A DNA stretch of 64,000 nucleotides from Orychophragmus violaceus (taxonomy: Eukaryota; Streptophyta; Magnoliopsida; Brassicales; Brassicaceae): contig CM058234.1 in NCBI GenBank assembly GCA_030180135.1, positions 29,608,766 to 29,672,765 on the forward strand. The letters are read 5' to 3'. The translations under genes and the position numbers were made by a program. The notes under the pieces were generated by a model, which was not told where the DNA came from, searched no databases, and saw only the letters and a list, made by a program, of their open reading frames with translations. Below are positions 33,408 to 45,194 of this stretch, piece by piece. Each line of letters opens with the position of its first letter. The stretch's first letter is position 1.

Positions 33408-36400
33408 TGTAACGCCCCTTTTCCATTATCCGCTGACCGTCGAGCTGACTGGCCAACAATCAAACAAGAACATGACCGATTGAACCCGAGCGAGTCAAAC
33501 AGGAAAGGTTCGCCACAAGACGAAGCCAGAGACAGATCTGTTTGAGACAAAGGCTCGCACTAACCCGTCTTTGACCCCGCTACCTCACTTCCATGATACA
33601 AAGCTTTACAACTTGAACCATTTCCGTGAGTGGTGTCGGTTCGGACTAAACACAATATCAGGGAAGCATATTCATTTCTGAGTAATCAAACGTTAAGCAC
33701 AACGTTTAATAATTTTACAAACAATGTGCCATCAATCAAAACAACACACAATCCTCGATACAAAAATGGCGCCAAAACCGAACCGAGAGAAAACCCAAAA
33801 TAATTGAATCAAAACCCCGCCACAAGCAATCCCGAAACTACACCGAGGGTCTCCCGCGTCTGTCGCTGCTAAAACTGAAAAACACAAAAAGAGTCTAATG
33901 AGTGATCTAAGATCACCCAGCGAGTCGGTTCCCCACTACGGCTTCTATTCTATCTATCATCTACATATTCCCGTTCCCAAAATCCAGAATAACAATCAAT
34001 ATAATAAACGGTCGATCACGAACTACCACGTCGTGTCAAACCCACAACACACAAGCACTTGCCAAAAGAAAGAGAAAGCGATTAAAGGAAATCGGAAGCA
34101 CTGCGGTACATGCTCTCGATTGAGACTCGATCTATCTATCGCGCAATACCAACCACACCACACAACACTGGGCCCCTACAATCTCGGTAACTTCCATGGA
34201 TTTCCACCGTTACCGACATGGTAACTAACCCACGACTCCTAGACGTAAACACGAAGTCTCACGGCCTAGGACACTGTTCTCAGCCCATCGATACGCAGTG
34301 ACTTAAGTTACCCCCGGCAACCCAAGTTTCCATGCGATTCGGCCCTAGGACATGATCCCGTATTCTTCGAATCACACACCTACCGGCGTCACCCAGTAGG
34401 TTAACACCATAACCAGCACAACAGCCCGAAGGCACGTGTACGATCAGGTAACTACCCGAGGATCCAGTCGGGTCGGAAGTACCGGAACGTAATTAAACAC
34501 CTAGACTTGCGGGATCTAACGTACCCTAGAGTCCTAGTGAAGAAAAGTAAACACGCAGACTCGCTCGGACTCTAGCAATCATATTCAATCAATACTCAAC
34601 AACAATCTCGACACCGTGTCCCGCAAGTCTACACACACACACCAACACCACCGCTCTGACTCGGTACCGTACCGAGTCAGCAACTATGACTTAACTGGTC
34701 CCGTGACCAAGTTAAGTGTCCACACGGATCGCTCGGCCCAACATCGAGACGATCTAATAGGCCTGCACAGAAAGCTCAACAGCAACAAACACACAATTAC
34801 ACCATCACCACACAATCAGGCCTATTAGGGTTTCTATAGTCTTTTAACCAATTACCGTCCGCTACTTTGGATCAGCGGCTTGCTAATCCGTAGATGGCCC
34901 ACATCTCATTAACGTCCGCTACCTTGGATTAGCGGAATTCTAATCCGTAGACATCTCACCAATCACATCACTTTCCCATTTTCTTAACCTTTTCAAAGTA
35001 TCTTTTATCACATCCCCGATCCCTCGGTTTAGAGCTAGTAGCTTACTAAGCTCCCCAACGTCTCATCATTCATTTACTCGTTTCATTCCTTTCTCTTTAA
35101 CTTTATTAAACCTAATCCCGATATCCATCCATACACCGTACGTTCGTTAAGTTTAATCCCATATTTTAACACTGTCACAATTCTCGTACTTATATTCATT
35201 CGATATCGTTCTTTAAATACGTATATATGCATATACGGCCCTATCATGCCACAACTATATGTATGCATCAATCAACGGTTCTAACAACCTAACAGTACAC
35301 AACAGGTTTAATCCTTTTAATTCTCACGATCCTAACATGCGTCTTAAACCCTAACCGGTTTATCATTAATCCAACCATTCAGTTTTCAACCACAATCAAA
35401 TCAGATCCGGGTATGCAAACCCTAACTCTATGGTTTCTCATTTCCCGATCTACATGCTTCTAATTATGGTGTTTGAGCCGACTCACAGTGATTTAGGTCG
35501 GAATGAACGGCACAGATGCGGATACGACTCCCCGAGACCCCGAACTAAACCCAAACCTTCTGAACACACGAACACGAACCCCGAAGCTTCCCGAACACCC
35601 ATACACAAACCGTGGATGAAAACTGGCCAGAGTCAACACGTTGACCGGTGTTGACCACGGCGTTGACCGGCGTTGACTATGACCGTTGACCTTTGACTTT
35701 GACCAATCTTGAACCGGTTGACCACTCTGAACCAACTGAACCGATGCAATCAAACCGACCTTCTGAACCGGCTTCCAATTCAACCGGTTAGGTTAAACCG
35801 GTTTTGAGTCAACCGTTAACCAGGTTGATCGGTTAACCTAAACCAACTCAAATCAAACAAAACCAACTTCAACTCAATCCCAACCCAATGCCAAACCAAC
35901 ACCAGTGAACCGGCGGAAGAGAGAGACGGCGGAGGAAGGATTCCGGCGACTTCTCCGGCGTTGACCGGCCGGTTCACCCCTTTTTCCGGCGACTCAGACT
36001 ACGATCCACCCATCAGACTGACCGCAAGGAAGAGATCTGGCCACTGGTAGCTTCAAAAGGCTAAGAACTGGTGAAAGAAGAGAGAGAACCAAAGAAACCC
36101 TAGCTGCGGCAGCTCTCTGGCCAGATTCCGGCGAGCTCTGACAATGGCGGTGATGGCTGGATAGCTGGCGGTTGTAGAGGAGGGAGAGAGGAGTCTATTG
36201 GGCTTTGCAGAAGTGGATTTGGGTTTATATTGAAAGAGTTATGGGATTTCTTTTTTTGGAAGGTATGAAGAATACTCAAGAACGCTTTGAATGTTATTGA
36301 GTTTCTTTGAATATTCATAGGGATTTTCTGGGTTTTCCAGATGAATCGAGAGAGGAGAGAGGTAAGGTCGTGGGTGAGGCTAGAGAGAGGATAAGAGTGA

Positions 36401-36979
36401 GTGAAATGAATTTGTTTGGATATTTTTGTGCATGCCACAAGAGCCTTGCATCAAGTATGGGCTTGACACCTCACATGGGAAAGACTGGCGACCTAGGGGT
36501 GAGACACATGTCTCTGGAGCTTCTCCTTATCCACCAAATTCAGCCCAAAACCGGCCCAAACCACTTCTCAATACCTTTTGCAAATTGTCTCGGTTTTCCT
36601 CAGTTTCGCGATTATTATTTTAAAAAATCTTTCAATATTCCCATAAATCCAAAAATTCCCATAAACTGATTTTTCATGATTTTAGATAAATTTAGCAACT
36701 TGAATCACCTCATTTGGAGTTTCCTAGATCCGGTTATGAATTTCCGAAGTTTTCTCGGTTTTCTCAGTTTTCCATCCGATAAGCCGGAAAACCCGTTTCT
36801 GCTCCGTTCCTTCCAATTCTAATCTTGTAAATGTTCTTTATGTTATAAAATGAGAACATTTGGCCCGTCTTGGCTTCCTTCTCGAACTTTAGCAAAATGG
36901 GTTTTGGTAAAATTATAATTTTGCCCCTGTTGACTTTTCTTCTGCCCGTTGACCACATTTTTGAATACAGGGTATTACA
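33408..36979 (-). mobile_element. TR-GAG-type element (minus), 3' LTR (LTR A, 3.57 kb)
   Basis: On the minus strand it starts TGTAATACCC at 36979, directly after the purine tract, and ends GGGGCGTTACA at 33408. The insertion is inside the DTGSS protease codons of the Tat element, with CAAGA (33403-33407) as candidate target duplication whose partner is beyond the window. It is about 3.57 kb, unusually long for a plant LTR and noncoding. Short frames such as 33898-34224 recur in the sister LTR as shadows. It carries the W-box cluster at 35641-35723. It has the same family ends as LTRs B, C and D. Confidence 0.9.
35641..35723 (+). promoter_or_regulatory. Cluster of eight W-box cores (TTGACC/T) in LTR A
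   Basis: TTGAC[CT] occurs at 35641, 35651, 35663, 35673, 35686, 35693, 35699 and 35718, eight copies in 83 bp, all on the plus strand. WRKY factors bind TTGACY. The equivalent GGTCAA-rich blocks are at 47635-47995 (LTR C) and 61640-62005 (LTR D). Regulatory activity is inferred from motif density only. Confidence 0.55.
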
Positions 36980-36992
36980 TTCTTCCCCACTT
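36980..36992 (-). other. Polypurine tract of the minus TR-GAG element
   Basis: The minus strand reads AAGTGGGGAAGAA immediately before the LTR start. It is identical to the tract at 60639-60651 of the plus element. Confidence 0.8.
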
Positions 36993-38689
36993 ACAAGAAA
37001 TCGGTCCCCGAATTCTCCGTCATCAACAGACTTCAAATCGGCACCAACCCCTGCAAGTTGCTTCACTACGTCCTTTTACTGCTCCTTTCTCAAAATCCAC
37101 GTCCCATACTCTCTGGCGGTTCGCTACCTCATTCAAAACTTTCCATCGTCCTTCACACTGCTCACTCGGCTACTTCTCTATATCCAATCCCTGATCTTGA
37201 CAGTACTTCTTCATTTGCTCTTTATTCTTCCCACTTAACTATAACTTTGTTTCTCGACCTCCGGTCCCACTTTACTGTGTCACTTCTCTCTTTAATTGAT
37301 CTTCCTTGAACCTCGATCTTCCACAAACATTTACTTTGCTCTGATTCTCACTTTTGATTTCCCCACTTCGCTTCGACTTCCACGTCCTTCCCGTCAATGG
37401 TTTGTCTCCCCGAGACATTCTTCAAGAATCTGTATTTCTAACCTGGCGTCTTGATGGCGCCAACTCCATCCGTACTAATAACCCCACTTTGTTCCCGCTA
37501 CTGACTCTTCCTTTCCGAATACTCCCCAAAAGTTTTGATTTCTGAATCCGGCTTTTTTAAACCTCCATTCCATTCACATTGATCGCTTCACTCTGGCTTT
37601 TACACTGTCGTTGACGTTCTTTCAAATCTTTTCGCTGACTCATCATACCGACTTCTTCGTTCTTGCAGTTGCCTTGCACTGATACATTTTCCACTGACGA
37701 TCCATACCAACTGCTTTACCTTCCGGGTCAACTTGTCTCACGGCTCCTTTACATTCCATCTTACTTTCGGGTTTGGTCTCGTAATCGTATCGCATCATCC
37801 ATTCCGCCCTACATTCAACACAACAACTTTCACTGGAGCGGTGAAATTCAAACCAATCCATCCCTCGATATCACTTCCTCATAGAGATATAGCTAGTTAA
37901 TCATGTACCCACTGGTTACCCATGATTAACTAACAATATTCTATAATTCCGCTCTCTCGTGAATCGATGGTCGAATACAACCATTCTCGAGTTACCTCAA
38001 TACCTTAAACGAAAAGGTTCTAACACTTTCTATTTCTACCAACTTAATGATTGCGATAAAACTCAAGCTACTCGAGCCCACAAAGCACATTTAGCAATCG
38101 AATGGCTCACCACTACCATCAACGATCTTCAAATGCTATGCATGCCATAAAAGAAAACTAGCACCCTAACAGTGCTACACCAATGAACGAAATACAACCT
38201 TAATTATCCAATGCACCACTCAAGCATTAGATAAAGCACGCAAGCAATAAATACAGAAGCAAACAATTACCACACACAACCACGCAATCACAAGATCGCT
38301 CTGGATATGTCGTCAGTTTGGGTTTAGGTTATGATGAATGGTCGTCAGCTCCTCTCATCATCAGACTTCACATGGTAATTCGTTTGCATCCCAAAACCAT
38401 CACACGCATGCAATCAATTACTACGCGAGTCATAATGATAATTTGAACATTCTGCGTCACATATATACAAAAACGACATAACACATGTTTCGAGGTTTTT
38501 AATACATAGATAAAACAGAAATACAACAAGACGTCCGTCATCATCACCATAACCCCCAAACCGTACCATCATACCCGGGAGATGTCAGAAACGACACGCG
38601 AAGATCGCCGATCAATATACACAGGAAAAACAACATAGTTAGTGCAAACATTTACCTGGCCTAACTATCCTAGTCCTAATAGCCCCAGC
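36993..38689 (-). other. Noncoding 3' internal region of the minus TR-GAG element
   Basis: Between Gag and the polypurine tract. It has the same order of sequence as 59152-60638 of the plus element (inverse) and as 41986-46480 around the CACTA insertion. No domain-bearing frame. Conserved short open frames (36870-37238, 37663-37884) recur in the sister copy only because the DNA is duplicated. Confidence 0.65.
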
Positions 38690-39786
38690 ACGACCGAAAT
38701 GCCCAACACAAGCGGCATCACGGCTCGCAGTGGTAACCACTGGCAGGTGTGCCGGGAGGGTGCGGTGGGTGTGCATCTCTGGACGGTGCTCCAACTTGCT
38801 GCAGCTCTGCCGTCGGGCATAAACGTGCAACGTGTCCCCCGCGACCACAAAGCTGACAGACGGTAACAGGCGTTGGTCGTGGCCCACGTAACAAGCTGGT
38901 GTCTGGTAATCCGAACCACCACACAACTGACAGGAGGAAGCAGAATCTGAAGGAGGATTCTGAAAATACTCGGACGCATGATGACCCTGCACTCCACATA
39001 TATGACAAACCACTGGCGCTGAGCGAGACCTACGGGAACAACCAAATGCTCGATGCCCCTCATCTCCACACCTCCGGCAAGTCCTCGATGGTCTCGGCGG
39101 CTGAACTAGTGGTGGCTGCGCTACAAGTAACTGCGCGGCTGGTGGCTGAATGACCGACTGCAGAATGAACTTGGTGTCTCGGCGACTAGGTCCGAGTCAG
39201 TAGCCCTCAGGCAATGGGGCGCGGTATGGCTCTGTGTCAGACATACGCGGTCCAATCTGCTGCTCTAGAACGTTCCCGAGTATCGCCATCTGCTCATCAA
39301 CGTGCTGCTCCCAATACGAATGCTGCTCTGGGTCTATCAGCTCCATATCCATGTCAACTATTGCATGTAACGGGTCCACCATAAAGTCCTCCCCACTGAG
39401 CGGGACGAAATCTGACTCATGTAGGCTAAAGGGTAACGGACATCAAGCGCCTCGAGCATCGGCGGCTGAATCACTGGTGGTACCATAGGCGCCTCTAACT
39501 GTGGCGGTAATGGTGGCAATCCATGGTCTGCATATCCGAGGAATCCCATCATCCATGCGAATGGATCTGGGGTACCTGCATCGTCCTGTAAGGCGGAAGG
39601 TAATGGATCAGGCAACGGCCTCCAATCTACAGCGGCTGCTCTCGCTCCCTGTGGCACTCGTGGAAGAACCGGTGGTCGATCAAATATCCGGGAACCCTGT
39701 GACTGTCCAGGCTGTGATGTCAGACTCACCTGGTGCTGCTCTAACTGAGCCTGATACTATGCCGCACTCATCCGACGATGACTCAT
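38690..39786 (-). pseudogene. Gag-like zinc-knuckle protein of the minus TR-GAG element, internally deleted
   Basis: Starts at ATG 39786 (MSHRRMSAA, then a stop, then YQAQLEQHQ). It continues QGSRIFDRPPVLPRVPQGARAAA, DMDMELIDPEQHSYWEQHVDEQMAILGNVLEQQ and jumps to GPRMSDTEPYRAPL, then four CCHC-like knuckles: CRRCGDEGHRAFGC, CHICGVQGHHASEY (last Cys lost), CQLCGGSDYQTPAC (His replaced by Tyr) and CQLCGRGGHVARLC. Against the plus copy it lacks roughly 370 bp that encode knuckles 1 and 2 and the serine/proline linker. Frameshifts near 39360 and 39190 and at least one stop disable it. There is no protease, RT or integrase. Confidence 0.8.
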
Positions 39787-40046
39787 ACTGCTCGCTGAAA
39801 TCTCACACTATGCACACACATGCACACACCCACACACAATCCGTCTAGGGACACTCTGTTGCTGACTGCTAACAAAGACACAGACAAACATTAGTACAGA
39901 TAATACAAATTTCTACGCCATCCCAACCTCGAATTTACAGACGCGGCTCGGTTTCCTAATGGATGCTTGGGTAAGACACAATTTTGACTCGATAAAACAC
40001 GGAAAACACTCAGAAATGAACAGCTTTGAAACCCATGACAAACCAT

Positions 40047-40058
40047 GCGATGATACCA
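40047..40058 (-). other. Primer-binding site of the minus TR-GAG element
   Basis: The minus strand reads TGGTATCATCGC seven bases after the LTR end. It matches the initiator-tRNA-Met PBS TGGTATCAGAGC seen in the plus copy except at two bases. Confidence 0.7.
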
Positions 40059-40064
40059 CCTTTT

Positions 40065-41985
40065 TGTAACGCCCCTTTCCCATTATCCGCTGACCGTCGA
40101 GCTGACCGGCCAACAATCAAACAAGAACATGACCGATCGAACCCGAGCGAGTCAAACAGGAAAGGTTCGCCATAAGACAAAGCCAAAGACAGATCTGTTT
40201 GAGACAAAGGCTCGCACTAACCCGTCTTTGACCCCGCTACCTCACTTCCATGATACAAAGCTTTACAACTTGTACCATTTCCGTGGGTTGTGTCATTTCG
40301 GACTAAAACAATATCAGGGAAGCATATTCATTTCTGAGTAATCAAATGTTAAGCACAACGTTTAATAATTTTACAAACAATGTGCCATCAATCAAAACAA
40401 CACACAATCCCCGATACAAAAATGGCGCCAAAACCGAACCGAGAGAAAACCCAAAATCATCGAATCAAAACACCGCCACAAGCAATCCCAAAACTACACC
40501 GAGGGTCTCCCGCGTCCATCGTTGCTAAACCTGAAAAACACAAAAGAGTCTAATGAGCGATCTAAGATCACCCAGCGAGTCGGTTCCCCACTACGGCTTA
40601 TATTCTATCTATCATCTACAGATTCCCGTTCCCAAAATCCAAAATAACAATCAATATAATAAACGGTCGATCACGAACTACCACGTCGTGTCAAACCCAC
40701 AACACACAAGCACTTGCCAAAAGAAAGAGAAAGCAATTAAAGGAAATCGGAAGCACTGCGGCACATGCTCTCGATTGAGATTCGTTCTATCTATCGCGCA
40801 CTACCAACCAAACCATACAACACTGGGCCCCTACGATCTCGGTAACTTCCACGGGTTTCCACCGTTACCGACATGGTAACTAAACCACGACTCCTAGACG
40901 TAAACACGAAGTCTCACGACCTAGGACACAGTTCTCTGCCCATCGATACGCAGTGACTTAAGTTACCCCCGGCAACCCAAGTTTCCATGCGATTCGGCCC
41001 TAGGACATGACCCCGTATTCTCCGAATCACACACCTACCGGCGTCACCTAGTAGGTTAACACCATAACCAGCTACACATCCCGAAGGCACGTGTTGATCA
41101 GGTAACTACCCGAGGATCCTATCGGGGTCGGAAGTACCAGAATGTAACCAAACACCTAGAATTGCAGAAAAGTAAACACGCAGACTCGCTCGGACTCTAG
41201 CAATCATACTCGATCAATACTCAACAACAATCTCAACACCGTGTCCCGCAAGTATACACACACACACACCAACACCACCGCTCTGACTCGGTACCGTACC
41301 GAGTCAGCAACTATGACTTAACTGGTCCCGTGACCAAGTTAAGTGTCCACACGGATCGCTCGGCCCAACACCGAGATGATCAAATAGGCCTGAACAGAAA
41401 GCTCAACACCATCACCACACAATTACACCATCACCACACAATCAGACCTATTAGGGTTTCTACAGTCTTTTAACCAATTCCCGTCCGCTACTTTGGATCA
41501 ACGGCTTGCTAATCCGTAGACGGCCCATATCTCATTAACGTCCGCTACCTTGGATTAGCGGATTGCTAATCCGTAGACAGCTCACCAATCACATCACTTT
41601 CCCTTTTTCTTAACCTTTTCTAAGTATCTTTTATCACATCCCCGATCTGTCGGTTTAGAGCTACTAGCTTACTAAACTCCCCAATGTCTCATCATTCATT
41701 TACTTGTTTCATTCCTTTCTCTTTAACTTTATTAAACCTAATCTCGATATCCATCCATACACCGTACGTTCGGTTTTCCATCCGATAAGCCGGAAAACCC
41801 ATTTCTGCTCCGTTCCTTCCAATTCTGATCTTGTAAATGTTCTTTATGTTATAAAATGAGAACATTTGGCCCGTCTCGGCTTCCTTCTCGAACTTTAGCA
41901 AAATGGGTTTTGGTAAAATTACAATTTTTCCCCTGTTGACTTTTCTTCTGCCCGTTGACCACATTTTTGAATACAGGGTATTACA
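40065..41985 (-). mobile_element. TR-GAG LTR B (minus), internally deleted to 1.92 kb
   Basis: Same ends as LTR A (TGTAATACCC at 41985, GCGTTACA at 40065). It is colinear with LTR A except for a deletion of about 1.62 kb corresponding to 35147-36769 of LTR A. The joint CGTACGTTCG|GTTTTCCATCC is at about 41772. The deletion removes the whole W-box cluster. On both sides of this LTR lies internal sequence of the family (36980-40064 and 41986-46611), so the minus copies form an LTR-internal-LTR-internal tandem that shares this LTR. Confidence 0.85.
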
Positions 41986-42942
41986 TTCTTCCCCACTTAC
42001 AAGAATTTGGTCCCCGAATTCTCCGTCATCAACAGACTTCGAATCGGCACCAACCCCTGCAAGTTGCTTCACTACGTCCTTTTACTGCTCCTTTCTCAAA
42101 ATCCACGTCCCATACTCTCTGGCGGTTCGCTACCTCATTCCAAACTTTCCATCGTCCTTCACACTGCTCACTCGGCTACTTCTCTATATCCAATCCCTGA
42201 TCTTGATGGTACTTCTTCATTTGCTCTTTCTTCTTCCCACTTAACTATAACTTCGTTTCTCGACCTCCGGTCCCACTTTACTGTGTCACTTCTCTCTTTA
42301 ATTGATCTTCCTTGAACCTCGATCTTCCACAAACATTTACTTTGCTCTGATTCTCACTTTTGATTTCTCCACTTCGCTTCGACTTCCACGTCCTTCCCGT
42401 CAATGGTTTGTCTCCCCGAGACATTCTTCAAGAATCTGTATTTCTAACCTGACGTCTTGATGGAGCCAACTCCATCCGTACTAATAACCCCACTTTGTTC
42501 CCCTACTGACTCTTCCTTTCCGAATACTCCCCAAAATTTTTGATTTCTGAATCCGACTTTTTTAAACCTCCATTCCATTCACATTGATCGCTTCACTCTG
42601 GCTTTTACACTGTCGTTGACGTTCTTTCAAATCTTTTCGCTGACTCATCATACCGACTTCTTCGTTCTTGCAGTTGCCTTGCACTGATACATTTTCCACT
42701 GACGATCCATACCAACTGCTTTACCTTCCGGGTCAACTTGTCTCACGGCTCCTTTACATTCCATCTTACTTTCGGGTTCGGGTTCGGTCTCGTAATCGTA
42801 TCGCATCGTCCATTCCGCCCTACATTCAACACAACAACTTTCACTGAAGCGGTGAAATTCAAACCAATCCATCCCTAGATATCACTTCCTCATAGAGATA
42901 TAGTTAGTTAATCATGTACCCACTGGTTACTTATGATTAAGT
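41986..42942 (-). mobile_element. Internal region of a second, tandem minus TR-GAG unit, part 1
   Basis: It begins with the same polypurine tract and is colinear with 36980-37930, nearly identical over 900 bp. It is interrupted after ATTAAGT by the CACTA element. The equivalent site is continuous at 59870-59885 in the plus copy. Confidence 0.85.
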
Positions 42943-43396
42943 CACTACAAAAAAATTGGGCATTCATAGCAGGTAACGATAGCACGTTTTTGGTAACTGC
43001 TATCATATATGAGTTTTAATTTTTGTTAAGCTATAATAGCATTTGCATAACGCTAATACATGATTTTATAGGAGCGGGAAGCTAAGTCACCTTTTCCGCC
43101 AAAGACTTAGTGAAATTTTCATGTTTTCCCTCTTATATTTCACTACCCCTTTTTTATCGAAAAAACTTAACAAAGAAAAAATCTAACATTTTCCCCTTTC
43201 ATCTATCATTTTTTTTCCTTCTCATCCTCTTAGAACCCTAAAAAAAAATTTGTCCTTTCTCTTCCTCTTTTACAGAGACAAAAAACAATTCATCTCGCCA
43301 TCTCTCTCTTTTCTCGTCATCTCTCTCTCTTTCTCTCTGCCCTAAACAAACCTTTACCTTCTTCAACCTCCAGATCGTCAACTCTCTATCTCTAAA

Positions 43397-43526
43397 CGAG
43401 CTTGAACGCTTCTACGCCGAGTGTCCTAAACCCAGGCTCGCTCCGGCGACGACAATTGATCCTTGAATGTTCCATCTTGGCCAATATCGAGCCTAAGCAG
43501 ATCAAAGTCTGGTTTCAAAATCGGAG
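43397..43526 (+). pseudogene. Captured HD-ZIP III homeodomain fragment (REVOLUTA/PHB-like)
   Basis: ELERFYAECPKP, a one-base frameshift, then SLRRRQLILECSILANIEPK and QIKVWFQNRR. This matches homeodomain helices 1-3 of class III HD-ZIP transcription factors, which share the ECPKPSS.RRQQLI.EC spacing insert before helix 3. A GT donor (GGTATT) follows right after the NRR codons, as at the intron of these genes. No leucine zipper, START or MEKHLA domain is present, so the miR165/166 target in START is not included. The frameshift precludes a functional homeodomain. Confidence 0.85.
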
Positions 43527-43765
43527 GTATTCAACCCTAAATCCATTCTGAATTAAGGACCACTTGTAGAGTATTTTTGTCTATTTTGGTTGCTTAGTCC
43601 GTGATTGGATTCTCTGATACAATATCCTGATTTTTTAGAATGGTTTCTTCTTTGAATCTGTCTACTAGTTGCGAGCATGTGTATCCTTGTTGAATATGCT
43701 TATTTTCAGATTTAAAACAGTTCATATGAGTAGTTAGTTGTTTTGATTTCCTGATTATGCTTCAG

Positions 43766-43846
43766 ATATCACACAAGGAGTTCCTCGAATCAACGAAATC
43801 AGAACTTGAGAACCTCCTGGAAGTGGCTAGTGCAAAATTGGTGAAA
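43766..43846 (+). pseudogene. Exon-like captured fragment, origin unknown
   Basis: An 81-bp stretch bounded by TATGCTTCAG and GTAAGC, i.e. an acceptor and a donor, open through 27 codons as ISHKEFLESTKSELENLLEV then ASAKLVK. In a different frame it reads ITQGVPRINEI, reminiscent of an RNA polymerase III largest subunit motif, but that frame hits a stop. Source gene not identified. Confidence 0.45.
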
Positions 43847-44089
43847 GTAAGCATCGAAAAACTACTTTTGGACAGGTCTTTCCTCTGATTTTTACATCTG
43901 GATCATTCATCCAGTCTTTGATAGTCGCTGCTACTTGTTTCAAGTAAACTTATAACATTTTGTACATATCAACAGTTTGATCTCGTTGGTCCAGCACCTT
44001 GTTGTTAGAAACTCTCTCTTTTTATCACTGTTCTTGGTGGTTGTGTGATTATTTGTTTGACGTGTTGCAATCAGATTATCTGCAACAAA

Positions 44090-44459
44090 ATGGCTTTGGC
44101 CGGTCGTATCAGATCTGGGATCTCCTTCTTCAAGAACATCTCCGTCTCAGATTCCATCTCCTCTGTGAGATCTTACCCTCGTGGAGAGTCGCTTATCCCT
44201 GCGGTAATTATATTCTTAAGAAATTCCAATCTCAAGTCCATTTTATTTTTGTTCGATCCGATCGTCTGATTGGCCTGATAACTGAGAGGATGGAATTATC
44301 GTATTTTCGCGTTTACATTGTTCAACGTTCGATGTTTTTGAAGTTCCTAATTGTATTAGTCCTGAGGTTTTCCGGAGAATGTTATCAATTAATAAAGTAT
44401 TTGTATCGCAGTTGAGAGATTATGCAACAGCTTCATCTCAGAAAACTGGCAACGTTAAG
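44090..44459 (+). pseudogene. Captured two-exon fragment with mitochondrial-presequence-like N-terminus
   Basis: ATG 44090 opens MALAGRIRSGISFFKNISVS DSISSVRSYPRGESLIPA (given as two parts), an Arg/Ser-rich, acidic-poor N-terminus typical of mitochondrial presequences. A GTAATT donor follows at 44204. A second exon, 44412-44459 (LRDYATASSQKTGNVK), has an AG before it and GTACAC after it. The identity of the source gene is not recognised. Confidence 0.55.
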
Positions 44460-44509
44460 GTACACACACTTATGTTTTCTCAGTTTCGTACATGTGAGAA
44501 TCGTGCTTC

Positions 44510-45194
44510 GTGCATAAGTGGGTGAATTATGGCAGAGGATGGAGACCAAGGTGGTTTGTGTTGCAGGATGGTGTGCTTTCGTATTATAAAATCCATGGAC
44601 CTGATAAGATCTTTGTTAGTCCTGAAACTGAAAAGGGATCAAAAGTGATTGGAGAAGAGTCCGCTCGTATGATCTCTAGGCACCATAGGCGCGGCGGAAG
44701 CAACGGCATTTGCCAACTCCGTCGCAAGCCATTCGGAGAAGTCCACCTCAAGGTTGGATACACGACTAGCAAATAAATTGTAATTCAAGGTTTGAACTGT
44801 TATTGAGTAGTGGCGTGATCACCCTGAAAGCCAGCTAGTTTTAGTAGATTACGAATGACGTACCAGTTTTTCTAGTTATATTATTAACTTGGGAGTAGTA
44901 TATAGTGGAATCACTTTGCCAAACACCAATGTCTTCTCTGTGAATGAAGTTGAATTGTAGTTTCATATCTGCTATGTGCAGGTTTCTTCAGTGCGGGAGA
45001 GCATATCAGATGATAAGAGGTTTTCCATTTTCACTGGTACCAAGAGGCTCCACTTGCAAGCAGAGACGCGAGAGGACCGAACAACTTGGGTTGACGCACT
45101 GCAAGCTGTAAAAGATATGTTTCCAAGGATGTCTAACAGTGAATTGATGGCTCCTACAGACAATTTGGCCATGTCAACGGAGAAGCTTAGGTAA
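44510..45194 (+). pseudogene. Captured PH-domain exons of an oxysterol-binding-protein-related gene (ORP)
   Basis: Exon 1 (about 44510-44752) encodes HKWVNYGRGWRPRWFVLQDG, VLSYYKIHGPDKIFVSPETE and further to RRKPFGEVHLK. Exon 2 (44982-45191) encodes VSSVRESISDDKRFSIFTGT, KRLHLQAETREDRTTWVDAL and ends at MSTEKLR, then TAA. The intron has GT...CAG ends. This is the N-terminal PH domain of plant OSBP-related proteins (ORP1 type). The lipid-binding ORD domain is absent. Preservation is high with no stop in either exon, so capture was fairly recent. The upstream donor/acceptor layout could splice the presequence-like exons onto it. Confidence 0.9.

Noticed and set aside
33898..34224. 108-codon frame conserved at 40553-40879
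   Set aside because: Conservation is explained by the duplicated LTR; no domain, and it lies in noncoding LTR.
36870..37238. 122-codon frame conserved at 41903-42244
   Set aside because: Shared only because the TR-GAG internal region is duplicated; Ser/Leu/His-rich shadow frame on the antisense strand.
44090..45194. Functional ORP gene
   Set aside because: Only presequence-like and PH-domain pieces inside CACTA ends; the lipid-binding domain is absent and a stop follows MSTEKLR.
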